Below are positions 27,472-36,659 of a stretch of 64,000 bases of DNA, piece by piece. The DNA is from Carboxylicivirga agarovorans. GTDB taxonomy: Bacteria > Bacteroidota > Bacteroidia > Bacteroidales > Marinilabiliaceae. The stretch is taken from the NCBI RefSeq assembly GCF_050589845.1, contig NZ_JBNGPA010000014.1:1-64000 (forward strand). The letters run 5' to 3'. Position numbers and translations under genes: made by a program. A model generated the notes under the pieces. It had not been told where the DNA came from. It did not search any database and saw only the letters and a list, made by a program, of their open reading frames with translations. Within the stretch, counting starts at the first letter, position 1, and each line of letters opens with the position of its first letter.

Positions 27472-28515
27472 ATGATTAAAAAAGTCCCAATTTATTTTCT
27501 GTATCTATTGATACTGGTGTCATGTAAACCATTTGAACTGATGCGCTATGACGTTCTTCGTCCTGCTACGTATACGATACCATTAGAAATAAAGTCCATT
27601 GTAATTGTCGACAATGCTTATCCTTATAATCCTGATAATGCCCATTTGGCTACCGTATTGGGAGATGAGGTGCGTTTGGATACCATCAGGGTAGATACCT
27701 TTTCAACTGTTATTATCAACCAACTCCAGCAAGAGTTGGATTTTCGCCGTTTTTTTGATACTGTATATGTTGATACGCTGAAGTATAATTCGGTTGAAAA
27801 TGACTCTCCAATAAGAAGGCTAACACATAATCAGATTATTGATATCTGTAATAAGTACAATGTTGATGCTGTTTTGTCACTTGATGCCGCCATGTATAAT
27901 ACGAAAATTAAAGTTGAGGACATGGAGGTGGAATATTTTGCTACAATGGATATTTCAGGTTTTGTTTACTGGAATTTTTTCGATGGGTATTCAACAGAAC
28001 CACTTTTTTCAAGCTCTCAAAATGATACATTGTACTGGAGTGGTGTTGGGGCCGATGTAAATGGCTCGGTAAGTATGTTTCCAGGTATAAAAGAAGCGAC
28101 CATTGAGGTCGGGCATTACATGGGAGAAATGTTTGCCGATGAGATGGTCCCTTACTGGGAGCCTGTTGTAAGAAAACTCTATATTACAGGTAATCCACAC
28201 TTTGTCAATGCAGCTGAGTGGTTAAGTAAAGATAATCGCTATGAAGCTGAGAAACTATGGGGTTATATATACCAGCATGGTAATTCGCGTGAGAAAGGAA
28301 AGGCAGCTAACAATATTGCTGTTTCAATGGAGGTCAGGGGTGATTTAGAACTTGCCATGGAATGGGCCTATAAGAGTTATGATGCCTTTAATACCAAAGG
28401 GGTGGTTGGAACAAGTGAGGAAAGCAGAACAGCTAAACAGTTGTATGTTGATATGGTCAGGCGATACCGGGATAAAAAGCGCCTGGATGAACAGGTTGGT
28501 ACTGTAACAGAGTAA
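27472..28515 (+). CDS. DUF6340-type lipoprotein
   Basis: 347 residues with a lipoprotein signal peptide whose lipobox is LILVSCKP (Cys at about 18), so it is probably anchored in the outer membrane. The body resembles the Bacteroidota DUF6340 family: an N-terminal FELMRYDVLRPATYTIP block, an alpha/beta domain, and a helical C-terminal stretch (about 240-330) that looks like two tetratricopeptide-type repeats (NAAEWLSKDNRYEAEKLWGY; AAMNIA-like KAANNIAVSMEVRGDLELAM). The function is not known. About 220 bp separates it from the PBP4 gene. Confidence 0.75.
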   Translation: MIKKVPIYFLYLLILVSCKPFELMRYDVLRPATYTIPLEIKSIVIVDNAYPYNPDNAHLATVLGDEVRLDTIRVDTFSTVIINQLQQELDFRRFFDTVYVDTLKYNSVENDSPIRRLTHNQIIDICNKYNVDAVLSLDAAMYNTKIKVEDMEVEYFATMDISGFVYWNFFDGYSTEPLFSSSQNDTLYWSGVGADVNGSVSMFPGIKEATIEVGHYMGEMFADEMVPYWEPVVRKLYITGNPHFVNAAEWLSKDNRYEAEKLWGYIYQHGNSREKGKAANNIAVSMEVRGDLELAMEWAYKSYDAFNTKGVVGTSEESRTAKQLYVDMVRRYRDKKRLDEQVGTVTE

Positions 28516-28735
28516 TTTATTAATTGATAAAGTGAGTCACTCAACGGTTTATTAGTGTGTTACGTGGTTCATTAATTCATTTTGCTTTAACCGTATGGTG
28601 GGTTAATACCAGGCACAACTTTATACATGATCCACTTGATGTCTTTATTGTTTAATGGAGAGATAGGTAGTATATTGCGTTCTGTTAAATCACCTCATTC
28701 CACTTATAGGACTAATCTTTTAAAAAAATTGTAAC

Positions 28736-30136
28736 GTGAAATTACTTGTCGTTATCCTTGCAGGCATATTGTATAGTTGCAGCTTGTCATCTCAGCAATC
28801 CAATGAAAAAAATACAGATTCTTATTCCCTGGACATAAGCCAGTATGGCGCTGTGTCGGTTTTAGCTGTTGACATTGAATCAAATGAAGTAATTGTTGAG
28901 CTTCATCCAGCACAGCGAATGACACCTGCTTCGTTAACCAAGGTTATTACAACAGGGGCTGCATTGGGTGTTCTGGAATCGGATTTTAGGTTTGAGACAC
29001 AATTTTTCATTAAAGATAATGAGTTGATTGTAAAAGGGAAGGGAGATCCTACTCTTGGTTCTGACCGTTTTGATGAGACGCAGGCGCAGCATGTTTTTAA
29101 TAAGCTGTTAATGGCTATGCAGGCAAGTGGAATATCATCTATAGATAAAATTGTAGTTGATAACTCATTTTTCTCAGGCATTCGTTTGCCCTCTAAGCGC
29201 CTTTGGGAAGATATTGGTAATTATTACGGGGCTGTTCCCAATGCATTGACATATAAAGAAAACACTTTTTACCTGACCATGAAGTCACCCAAAGGAGTTG
29301 GTTTGCCGGTTGAGATAGTAAAGACAGAACCGGAAGTTGATGTTCACCTGAATTGCCTGGTTAAAACAGCTGATAACAATAAGGATAGTGCCTATATCTA
29401 TGGGTATTATCAGGCTGATCAATGGTATGTTAGTGGTTCTATTCCGCAAGACAGGCAGGAGTTCACGATAAAAGGAGCACTGCCAAAACCAGAGATCACA
29501 CTTGCCGATGAATTAAAGTTGTATTTAAATAATAATGGTATAGCGGTTAAGGGAATTGAAGCTGCTGAGGTAACAATGTCTGAAAAAGCAGAGCCTATAC
29601 TGGTGCATTACTCACCTGCTCTGAAAGATATAATCGCTGTTGTAAATAAGACAAGTCACAACCTTTTTGCCGATCATCTGATGTATCAGATGGCTCTGCA
29701 GTTATATGGGAAAGCCGATTGGGATCGTGGTGTTAAAAGTTTGCATGAATATTGGGGTGAGGCCATTCCCGGATTCACCGGCCGGTTTTTTGACGGTAGC
29801 GGGTTATCACCCTTTAATGCCTTTAGTGCACATGATATGGTGCAGGTGTTGAGTTATATAAATGCCACCGAAGAAGGGGAGGTATTTAAGGAAACATTAT
29901 CTGTAGCTGGGGTTGATGGCACCTTGAGAAGTATTTTAAAAGAGGACGAGTTTAAAGGTAAACTCATTGGAAAAAGCGGGTCGTTAAACGGAGTACTTTG
30001 CTATTGTGGTTATATATCAACCAAAGGAGGCAAAACAATCGCTTTTTGTATGATGGGGAACCGTTTTACGGAAACGTATAAAGAGGTCAGATACCAGATG
30101 GAGCAGTTGATGAAAGAAATTATTGTGCAGAATTAG
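28736..30136 (+). CDS. dacB: D-alanyl-D-alanine carboxypeptidase/endopeptidase (PBP4, peptidase S13)
   Basis: Peptidoglycan hydrolase that trims or cuts stem-peptide crosslinks. 466 residues from a GTG start at 28736, which is needed to include the lipoprotein signal (lipobox LYSC, Cys15). Active-site motifs are SLTK at 66-69 (nucleophile Ser66), Ser-His-Asn at 307-309 and Lys-Ser-Gly at 413-415. The long insertion between the first two motifs is the PBP4 hallmark. It starts a likely two-gene unit with the DUF819 protein 27 bp downstream. Lipid anchoring fits its Bacteroidota context. Confidence 0.92.
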   Translation: MKLLVVILAGILYSCSLSSQQSNEKNTDSYSLDISQYGAVSVLAVDIESNEVIVELHPAQRMTPASLTKVITTGAALGVLESDFRFETQFFIKDNELIVKGKGDPTLGSDRFDETQAQHVFNKLLMAMQASGISSIDKIVVDNSFFSGIRLPSKRLWEDIGNYYGAVPNALTYKENTFYLTMKSPKGVGLPVEIVKTEPEVDVHLNCLVKTADNNKDSAYIYGYYQADQWYVSGSIPQDRQEFTIKGALPKPEITLADELKLYLNNNGIAVKGIEAAEVTMSEKAEPILVHYSPALKDIIAVVNKTSHNLFADHLMYQMALQLYGKADWDRGVKSLHEYWGEAIPGFTGRFFDGSGLSPFNAFSAHDMVQVLSYINATEEGEVFKETLSVAGVDGTLRSILKEDEFKGKLIGKSGSLNGVLCYCGYISTKGGKTIAFCMMGNRFTETYKEVRYQMEQLMKEIIVQN

Positions 30137-30163
30137 ACTGAAGTCGGATTAATAATAGCAAGA

Positions 30164-31306
30164 ATGATTAGTGTTGCTGTAGTTATAATGTATGTAGGCT
30201 TGCCCGGCATAGTACTATATTTGTGTAACAGGTTTTCGTTTCTTAATAAGATAGGCTCTATAGTACTGGCTTATGCCATAGGCTTGTTACTGGGATTGTG
30301 TGGTTTGTCAGATGACCGGTTTTATCAGATTCAGGAAGTTATTATGTCGGTCACCGTTCCCCTGGCTATACCTTTATTGCTGTTTTCTTCCAATGTGAAG
30401 GAATGGAAAAAACTGGCTGTTCAGCCTTTGTATTCCTTATTGTTTGCCCTGCTGGCCGTGTTTGTAGCCGTTGTGTCTGGCTTTGTTCTGTTTGAAGGCA
30501 GCGAAGTAGAAGATTTTAATATAGTGGGAGGATTGCTGGTGGGTATATACTCAGGAGGTACACCTAACCTGGCATCGTTAAAAATGATGTTGGATGTAAA
30601 GGAAGAAATTTACCTGGCGGTGCATTCATACGATATGCTTATTGGTGCCGTCTACCTGTTCTTTTTGATGGGAGCGGGTCAAAGGGTATTTCAGTTGATA
30701 CTTCCACAATTCAAAAATGCAGAGGAGGGTATTGTGGAAAAGCAAGTTGATAAAGGTTTGTCAGCATTGCTTAAGGTGCCAGATCAGCGCAAAAGACTGC
30801 TGCTTATACTGTTTGTCAGCCTGGCTATTGTAGCCCTTGCAGGTGGCGTCATGTTAATATTACCTCAAACTGTTAAGATGGTCTCCTTTATTTTTCTGAT
30901 AACAGCCGGAGGTATCTGGGGGTCATCAAATAAATGGATCAGCGAAACGAAAGGATCGTTTGATCTGGGGATGTACCTGATTCTAATATTTAGTTTGGTG
31001 GTTGCATCAAAGGTGCAAGTCGATACACTAAGTAACATTAATCCATCTCTTTTCGCCTATATCACTTTTGTGGTATTTGTCAGTTTGATAGTTCATGTGC
31101 TATTGTCACGTTTTCGCCGGATTGATGCCGATACAGTTATTATAACTTCAGCGGCATTAATATGCAGTCCGCCCTTTGTTCCCGTTGTGGCAGGTGCATT
31201 GCGTAATCGAGCGGTGATTGTGCCTGGATTAACGATCGGGCTTATTGGTTATGCCCTCGGCAATTACATGGGATTGTTAATGGCTTTGCTATTGAGCCTT
31301 TTCTGA
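30164..31306 (+). CDS. DUF819 (YjcL-type) integral membrane protein
   Basis: 380 residues with about ten hydrophobic spans and two similar halves. Characteristic patches are VPLAIPLLLFSSNVKEW, IVGGLLVGIYSGGTPNLASL and LICSPPFVPVVAGALRNR, typical of the DUF819 family, which is related to bacterial sodium/solute-type carriers. No substrate is established from the sequence. It lies 27 bp after the PBP4 gene and is probably cotranscribed, so a link to cell-wall turnover (for example dipeptide or amino acid handling) is conceivable but only inference. Confidence 0.85.
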   Translation: MISVAVVIMYVGLPGIVLYLCNRFSFLNKIGSIVLAYAIGLLLGLCGLSDDRFYQIQEVIMSVTVPLAIPLLLFSSNVKEWKKLAVQPLYSLLFALLAVFVAVVSGFVLFEGSEVEDFNIVGGLLVGIYSGGTPNLASLKMMLDVKEEIYLAVHSYDMLIGAVYLFFLMGAGQRVFQLILPQFKNAEEGIVEKQVDKGLSALLKVPDQRKRLLLILFVSLAIVALAGGVMLILPQTVKMVSFIFLITAGGIWGSSNKWISETKGSFDLGMYLILIFSLVVASKVQVDTLSNINPSLFAYITFVVFVSLIVHVLLSRFRRIDADTVIITSAALICSPPFVPVVAGALRNRAVIVPGLTIGLIGYALGNYMGLLMALLLSLF

Positions 31307-31336
31307 TTAAAGTACACGCGTTGATTGAGTCCGGGA

Positions 31337-32674
31337 TTAAAACAAATAGTTTAAAGTAATATAGAGACCTGAGGTGCCGTCCTGTTTGCTGACAGCAATA
31401 CCATAATCAGCCGAAAGCACAAAGTTCTCGTTTAGAGCAGCTTTTAATCCCATTCCGTAACTGATATGCGGGCGGTCGTTGGTGTCGTTAAAGTATAGGT
31501 CATATTCATCTGCCGGCACCATTGATTTATCTATTTTATAATCCTGTGTTATCAGTCCCATATCAGCAAAGTAATTGGTGCCGAGGTAAAAATCCTGCTT
31601 AAAAAGTTTTGTGCGCCACATTTTCCATCGAAACTCCAGGTTGGTCAGTAAACTGCCGTTTCCAACGATGCGGTTGCGGTTTATGCCTCGAAGTGTTTTT
31701 GAGCCGCCAAGACCTTGCGATGTGGCCGATGTCAATATACTTGTTGACATATGTGGCAACAGGTAGAAGGGAATGGTGCCTGATAATTTATGCTGGTAGC
31801 CAATGCGGTATACAAATGTGAGGTTTCGGCTTTTATTCAGTGCAAAGTATTGTCGATGAAACAAATTCAGTCGTGTGTAACTATCCGTCTGGCTCGACAG
31901 GAAAGATGGCATGTGTGCAACAAATAGTTCTGTCCAGATACCTTTGGTTGCATTGGCTGTAATGTCTCTTGTGTCGTATGATAAGCCCAGCTTTAAATAA
32001 GCATGCCGGCCACCTTCTGCTTCATCTTCATCTATTATATTCCAGTCGAGGTACTTATCGTATATGCCATCGATTTCAGGCAGCTTTTCATCATCATCTT
32101 TGCGTTTGTTCAAGCGGTCAATATCAACCGATCCAATGGTAAAGTCAAAATAGACTAACCCCGCCATCCATTCCCACTCGGGCTTATTGGTATTGAGATG
32201 TCCCTTGAAATTGGTCATGATACGAAACATTTCCCGGTGGTGCCTGTAGAAAACACTTGATTTATAATGTGGTGATGAGTCATCTTCCCAGTCCTGATTG
32301 TAAACAGCATCACGGCCGTTAAAACCATAAAAGTCCATGGCCAGATCTCTGAAATAAGTTATGTCTGCAGTAGTTCTGATGCCCGGAATAATAACGGGAG
32401 AGTCATAGTACAGTCTCATGAGGGTTGATCCTGCTGTGTACTCTGAATATTCCAGGTAAAGGGAGTGATTGTAGTCAGGGTAGTTGGAGCCGTCGCCATA
32501 CCAGTATAAGTTTGTTAAGCCTCCGTATTGAAAACCAAGGTCAGCGCTGTAGGAGATAGCAGGTAGCAAACCAAAGGTAAACCCCTCTTTAATGTAGGTC
32601 GAATCTTTTTGAGAAAAAGAGGCGAAAGGTAAGGTGCAGAATAATATAAAGCAGAGTATTTTCTTCGGATTCAT
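31337..32674 (-). CDS. BamA/TamA-like outer-membrane beta-barrel protein
   Basis: Using ATG at 32674 gives 445 residues starting with a signal peptide (about 1-20, ASFS-Q); a TTG 12 codons upstream is less likely. The mature protein is a run of amphipathic strands and ends like Omp85-family barrels (VLSADYGIAVSKQDGTSGLY, then ITLNYLF). The lid-loop type motif SQGLGGSKTLRGINRNRIVG corresponds to the conserved RG-containing loop of Omp85 proteins. No POTRA domains precede the barrel, so it is a short surface-antigen type rather than BamA itself. It is convergent with the DUF819 gene, with 30 bp between stops. Confidence 0.85.
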   Translation of the reverse strand: MNPKKILCFILFCTLPFASFSQKDSTYIKEGFTFGLLPAISYSADLGFQYGGLTNLYWYGDGSNYPDYNHSLYLEYSEYTAGSTLMRLYYDSPVIIPGIRTTADITYFRDLAMDFYGFNGRDAVYNQDWEDDSSPHYKSSVFYRHHREMFRIMTNFKGHLNTNKPEWEWMAGLVYFDFTIGSVDIDRLNKRKDDDEKLPEIDGIYDKYLDWNIIDEDEAEGGRHAYLKLGLSYDTRDITANATKGIWTELFVAHMPSFLSSQTDSYTRLNLFHRQYFALNKSRNLTFVYRIGYQHKLSGTIPFYLLPHMSTSILTSATSQGLGGSKTLRGINRNRIVGNGSLLTNLEFRWKMWRTKLFKQDFYLGTNYFADMGLITQDYKIDKSMVPADEYDLYFNDTNDRPHISYGMGLKAALNENFVLSADYGIAVSKQDGTSGLYITLNYLF

Positions 32675-32721
32675 TGTTGGCGAATTAGTGGACTTCAAAG
32701 TTAATACCAAAAAGGCTAAAT

Positions 32722-32752
32722 AAAAAGCTCATCCATTTACACGGATGAGCTT
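32722..32752 (-). terminator. Intrinsic terminator of the YitT-family gene
   Basis: AAGCTCATCC (32725-32734) pairs perfectly with GGATGAGCTT (32743-32752). On the minus strand it is followed by a T-rich run. Confidence 0.88.
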
Positions 32753-32780
32753 CGCTTAATTTGCCGGAAAGCTTAAGTAT

Positions 32781-33686
32781 TTAAGCACTTTTTTCTTCAA
32801 TCGATTTAAATCCTTCACCTATTATTTCAGAAGTTTCCATTACTGCCATAAAAGCAGTGGGATCAATGTTTTTTATCATGGCTTGTAAAGCTGAAACTTC
32901 ACGTCGTGTTACCACGGTGAAAATAACACGCTTTTCATTGCCACTGTACATACCTTCGCCATTGAGGTAGGTGCCACCTCGCTCCAGGGTATTAAGTATT
33001 TTATCCTTAATAAGGGCATGCTTGTCCGAGACAATAACCAATGCCCTTTCATAATTCAGACCATCAATGGTAATGTCAATAACTTTACCGGTTATAAATA
33101 TCACAATCCATGAGTATAAAGGAATTTTCCAGTCTTTAAATACAAGAAGTCCTATCAATACAATGATCGAATCGACAATAATCAAAAGCTGACCAACCGA
33201 TATCTTAGTGAATTTTGCAAATATCATAGCAACGATATCTGAGCCTCCTGAAGTTGCTTTTGCCCTGAATATTAATCCCAGACCAAAGCCAATGACAATG
33301 CCCCCAAATACACAGGATAGTAATAGGTCATTGGCCAGTCCCAGGGGATCATTCTCGCCAATAAAATAGGTGAGGCCGTCCATGAAAACAGTTGTTAATA
33401 CCATCCCGATAACTGTTTTAAGACCAAAGCGGGCCCCCAATATTTTAATACCCAATAGTGTGAGTGGAACGTTAAGGACCAGGCCAAAAGTTCCGACAGG
33501 AATGGCGGGAACCAGGTGGTGCACAACTATTCCAATACCGTATACGCCTCCCGGAACAATGTTGTATGGATTGATAAAAAACACAAAACCGGCAGCCAGT
33601 ATGAATGCCCCGGTAATAATAAGCGCATAATCGAGAATTGTTCTCCTGGTGCTTTCACCGTAAAGTTGAGAAGCGATTTTAATCAT
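32781..33686 (-). CDS. YitT-family membrane protein (DUF161/DUF2179)
   Basis: 301 residues. Five or six hydrophobic spans fill the first 200 residues (FINPYNIVPGGVYGIG and RAKATSGGSDIVA are family hallmarks). A soluble C-terminal DUF2179 domain (about 215-290) contains the GGTYLNGEGMYSGNEKRVIF signature. Transport role unknown in general. A TAATTTTG -7 box lies on the minus strand at 33747-33754, about 60 bp before the ATG. Single gene with its own terminator. Confidence 0.9.
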   Translation of the reverse strand: MIKIASQLYGESTRRTILDYALIITGAFILAAGFVFFINPYNIVPGGVYGIGIVVHHLVPAIPVGTFGLVLNVPLTLLGIKILGARFGLKTVIGMVLTTVFMDGLTYFIGENDPLGLANDLLLSCVFGGIVIGFGLGLIFRAKATSGGSDIVAMIFAKFTKISVGQLLIIVDSIIVLIGLLVFKDWKIPLYSWIVIFITGKVIDITIDGLNYERALVIVSDKHALIKDKILNTLERGGTYLNGEGMYSGNEKRVIFTVVTRREVSALQAMIKNIDPTAFMAVMETSEIIGEGFKSIEEKSA

Positions 33687-33883
33687 TTTTGTAAATTGTA
33701 ATGGTTGATTAATATGGTTGTTTGCTCATTTTTTTTTGGGAGGGCGCAAAATTAAACACTTTGTTGATATAAGAAAATAAAAATAACAAAAAGGATCATG
33801 GGGGTTTAAATATTAACAAATAGCGAATTGAGTATTTACCTGTGAAAAAGCTATAATTGCGGTAGAAATTAAAATATAGTATA

Positions 33884-34660
33884 ATGGACTTAAAAGTTGC
33901 TGTTGTTCAGTTTGATATAATTTGGGAGGATACGGAAGCGAACTTATCGTATCTCACCAATCAGTTTGAAAAACTCGATGCGGATACTGATCTAGTGGTT
34001 TTGCCCGAAATGTTTCATTGTGGTTTCAGTATGTCCGCGCAAAAAAATGTGCAGGAAGATGGTGGTGATGTTTTGCAATGGATGCGCCAGATGTCGACCA
34101 GATATTCAATTGCTCTTATTGGTAGTGTAGTTGTTGGAACAGATGGAGGAGTAACAAATCGATTGTATGTAGTAGAAGGAGATAAGGTTGCAAGCTACGA
34201 TAAGCGTCATTTGTTTACCATGGGTGGCGAGCATTTGTATTATCAAAAAGGCACTGAGCGAATAATTGTTGAGGTAAAAGGATGGAGGTTATGTCCGCTG
34301 ATCTGCTATGATCTGAGGTTTCCGGTTTGGAGCAGGAATCAGGGTGAAGAATACGATGCGCTTATTTATGTTGCTAACTGGCCGGCAAGCAGGATTGATG
34401 TCTGGAATACCTTACTAAAAGCACGAGCCATTGAGAACCAATCATATGTTATTGGTGTTAATAGAATAGGAAAAGATAAATCACTGGAATATAATGGCAG
34501 CAGCCAGGTGATCGATGCGAGAGGGAATGCTTTAATGAACACAGGAGATAATAATGTTATTGCTTATGTTTTGTTAGATAAGGTTGAATTAGCGCGATTC
34601 AGATCAGTTTTTCCTGTATTAAAAGATGCCGACAGATATGAATTAAAAGTCAGTAATTAA
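33884..34660 (+). CDS. Omega-amidase / nitrilase-superfamily amidohydrolase (YafV type)
   Basis: 258 residues. The carbon-nitrogen hydrolase catalytic triad is complete: Glu42 (LPEMF), Lys107 (YDKRHLF) and Cys141 (LICYDLRFP). Length and the blocks WPASRIDVWNTLLKARAIENQ and VNRIGKD match the omega-amidase/YafV branch, which hydrolyses 2-oxoglutaramate or 2-oxosuccinamate as metabolite repair after glutamine transamination. The exact substrate is inferred from family membership. It is divergent from the YitT gene. Confidence 0.88.
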   Translation: MDLKVAVVQFDIIWEDTEANLSYLTNQFEKLDADTDLVVLPEMFHCGFSMSAQKNVQEDGGDVLQWMRQMSTRYSIALIGSVVVGTDGGVTNRLYVVEGDKVASYDKRHLFTMGGEHLYYQKGTERIIVEVKGWRLCPLICYDLRFPVWSRNQGEEYDALIYVANWPASRIDVWNTLLKARAIENQSYVIGVNRIGKDKSLEYNGSSQVIDARGNALMNTGDNNVIAYVLLDKVELARFRSVFPVLKDADRYELKVSN

Positions 34661-34754
34661 GCCTTATGGGCTGCCTGTTAAGGCAAACTTGTATGAGGTG
34701 TTTTTTTGTTGTAACTTTATAATACTAGTGTAGAAAACAAATAAATATATTTAT

Positions 34755-34988
34755 ATGAAAATGTTTAGTGTATCAGTTCCTGATGATAAGATGAAATTTA
34801 TGGCCGAGTTACTCGATAATCTAGGGATAAAATGGCAAATGGAATCAGGGCATGAGGGAAAAGCCATTCTTACAGAAGCTCCAAAGACCTATGAAGTGGA
34901 TGAAGAATCAAGGAAGAAAGCAGCTAAGATAAGGGAAGAAAGTCTTAAGGATGTGATTAGTAAAATTGAAGCAATGCGCAAAAAATAG
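34755..34988 (+). CDS. Small unknown protein, 77 residues
   Basis: A short basic protein starting MKMFSVSVPDDKMKFMAELL, with a predicted helix near the N-terminus and a long charged helical C-terminal half (about 48-77, ending SKIEAMRKK). The overall size and shape recall small antitoxin-like Bacteroidota proteins, but no toxin gene lies beside it. The ATG at 34755 has no competing start. It lies about 95 bp after the omega-amidase gene. Confidence 0.65.
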   Translation: MKMFSVSVPDDKMKFMAELLDNLGIKWQMESGHEGKAILTEAPKTYEVDEESRKKAAKIREESLKDVISKIEAMRKK

Positions 34989-35122
34989 AAATTTAGTTTC
35001 TGTTATTTCTTTTGTGGTATAATTATTGTTTGTGATTATTGTGATTCCTATGCTGATTGATAGAGGTTAACAATGGTGTAAACCTTTTCGATTTGGAACA
35101 TGATAACCTAAAATATACTGAC

Positions 35123-35752
35123 ATGAAAGCTTCTATTTTCTCACTGATTATTTTAATCACCACTATAATTGAAACTCCGGTATTTTCTCAGGATGAAGTT
35201 TCAGATTTAAATGTTTATACCACTGTTGATAAGATGCCGCGTCTCAAAGGTGCCGGAAAAGATCTAAGCTCATATTTGTTTAAACAGATTGATTATTCTG
35301 ACGCTTACAAGTTACGAGGTATTGAAGGTGAAGTGTGGGTGAGTTTTGTTGTAACATCAAGGGGAGAGGTTGTGCAGGTTCAAATAGAAAAGGGTCTGGA
35401 TGAGGAGCTCGATCAGGAAGTTATTCAGGTTGTAAAGAATACAAGCAAGTGGAAGCCGGGAGAGTTAAATAAGGATAAGGTCAATACGCAAATGCGAGTG
35501 CCGGTTCAATTTACATTATCTAGCAGCGAAAGGCGAATGGCTAAGCAAATAAAGGCCCTGGATGAACAAGGGAAAAGGCCTTTGTTTGTACTTGATAATA
35601 AGCTGATAGACGGACTGGTGCAAATCAATGACTACGATGTGGAATCCATCCGGATTATTAAAGGAGATAAAGCTATTAAGCTGTATGGCGACAGAGCCAA
35701 AAACGGTGTAGTAGTGATTACGTCAAAACGAGGTACTCCGCCTTTATATTAA
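35123..35752 (+). CDS. Exported TonB C-terminal domain protein with a receptor plug-like tail
   Basis: The ATG at 35123 gives 209 residues with a signal peptide (about 1-22, VFS-Q); a TTG-led upstream extension adds 22 residues without function. Residues about 50-132 form a TonB_C-like domain (GIEGEVWVSFVVTSRGEV, WKPGELNKDKVNTQMRVPV). Residues about 151-204 read like the end of a SusC-type TonB-receptor plug: PLFVLDNKLID, then NDYDVESIRIIKGDKAIKLYG and NGVVVITSKRG. No N-terminal membrane anchor or proline-rich spacer remains, so it cannot be a normal TonB. The plug-like half fused to a TonB_C half is the notable point. Confidence 0.8.
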   Translation: MKASIFSLIILITTIIETPVFSQDEVSDLNVYTTVDKMPRLKGAGKDLSSYLFKQIDYSDAYKLRGIEGEVWVSFVVTSRGEVVQVQIEKGLDEELDQEVIQVVKNTSKWKPGELNKDKVNTQMRVPVQFTLSSSERRMAKQIKALDEQGKRPLFVLDNKLIDGLVQINDYDVESIRIIKGDKAIKLYGDRAKNGVVVITSKRGTPPLY

Positions 35753-36659
35753 ACGATCAATTACCAATCTTACATATTTAAATTTTCATTGTTGTATTGG
35801 CATCACTGTTAATGGTGTGTGCAAGGTATGACGTTTAAAATTGTGCATTTCAATTTTCATCACTAAGGTATGCCTCATTGCTGTTGCTATATACTACAAT
35901 TAGGCAAATGTTATCTATTTATCATAGCATACCAGGCATGTAAACTCTGTGTGACAATTCCCAATTGTCAACGATAATGCCTGTAGGGTTGTGGAACAAA
36001 TAGAGGTTTCCTTCCTCCTTGGATATCTTCAAACCAGGGGCATGAGCAGATTTGTAAATAAGGAGTTTTATCAATAAGCAAATGTTACTTAAATTTTAAG
36101 AAATCCCTTTAGAGGCATCTTTTTGGAATTAATGCAGTATTGCTGATGATTTTTTTTCATTAAAACGATAAAAACTCTTTTCTTTGTAGTCTCCTTCAAG
36201 AAATGGTTTAGCTAATGAGTCCAAATCAAGTGAAAAAATTAAAAGTTCGTCATTTAATATGAATATTAATGATCGTTTTCGAAGTGACTTTTAAAAGTTC
36301 GTTGATTTTACAGAAGTGTATTAAGCCATGAATAATCAAAGTATAATTGTTCTGAGACATGTTTGCAATGTCGTATGATTATTTCCTTCTTAAGTTAAGA
36401 ACGAATGGAATAGGTCGTGATTGCTTACTATTTGTAAGTAAGGTTAGGTTGTGATAGTATAAAATGGGCTGATTATATTGAAATATAGCATATAAAAGGG
36501 GTGTTGAATAATAAATTGAAAGCAACGGAAAAGACAATGAAGTTTGGTCGCTGTTTTCTGTTTTTAAACATCTTAAATAAATGATAAAAGACATGTAAAT
36601 AATGCGAATTTCACCGTAGATTTGCAGCAAATTGTTAATTATAACTTTTAGAGACAAAA
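35753..36659. other. Long intergenic region before pta
   Basis: About 900 bp without a supportable gene. A 92-residue minus-strand frame (36379-36657) covers the pta promoter area and looks like chance. Apart from the pta -7 box I see no repeat, hairpin or RNA signature that I would defend. Confidence 0.6.
36617..36624 (+). promoter_or_regulatory. -7 box of pta
   Basis: TAGATTTG matches TAnnTTTG, 35 bases before the pta ATG. No clear -33 TTG at 19-21 bases upstream. Confidence 0.45.

Noticed and set aside
34755..34988. Antitoxin of a toxin-antitoxin pair
   Set aside because: No toxin-like gene is adjacent on either side.
36379..36657. 92-residue minus-strand frame before pta
   Set aside because: It overlaps the pta promoter and leader, is rich in AT-driven codons, and matches nothing.
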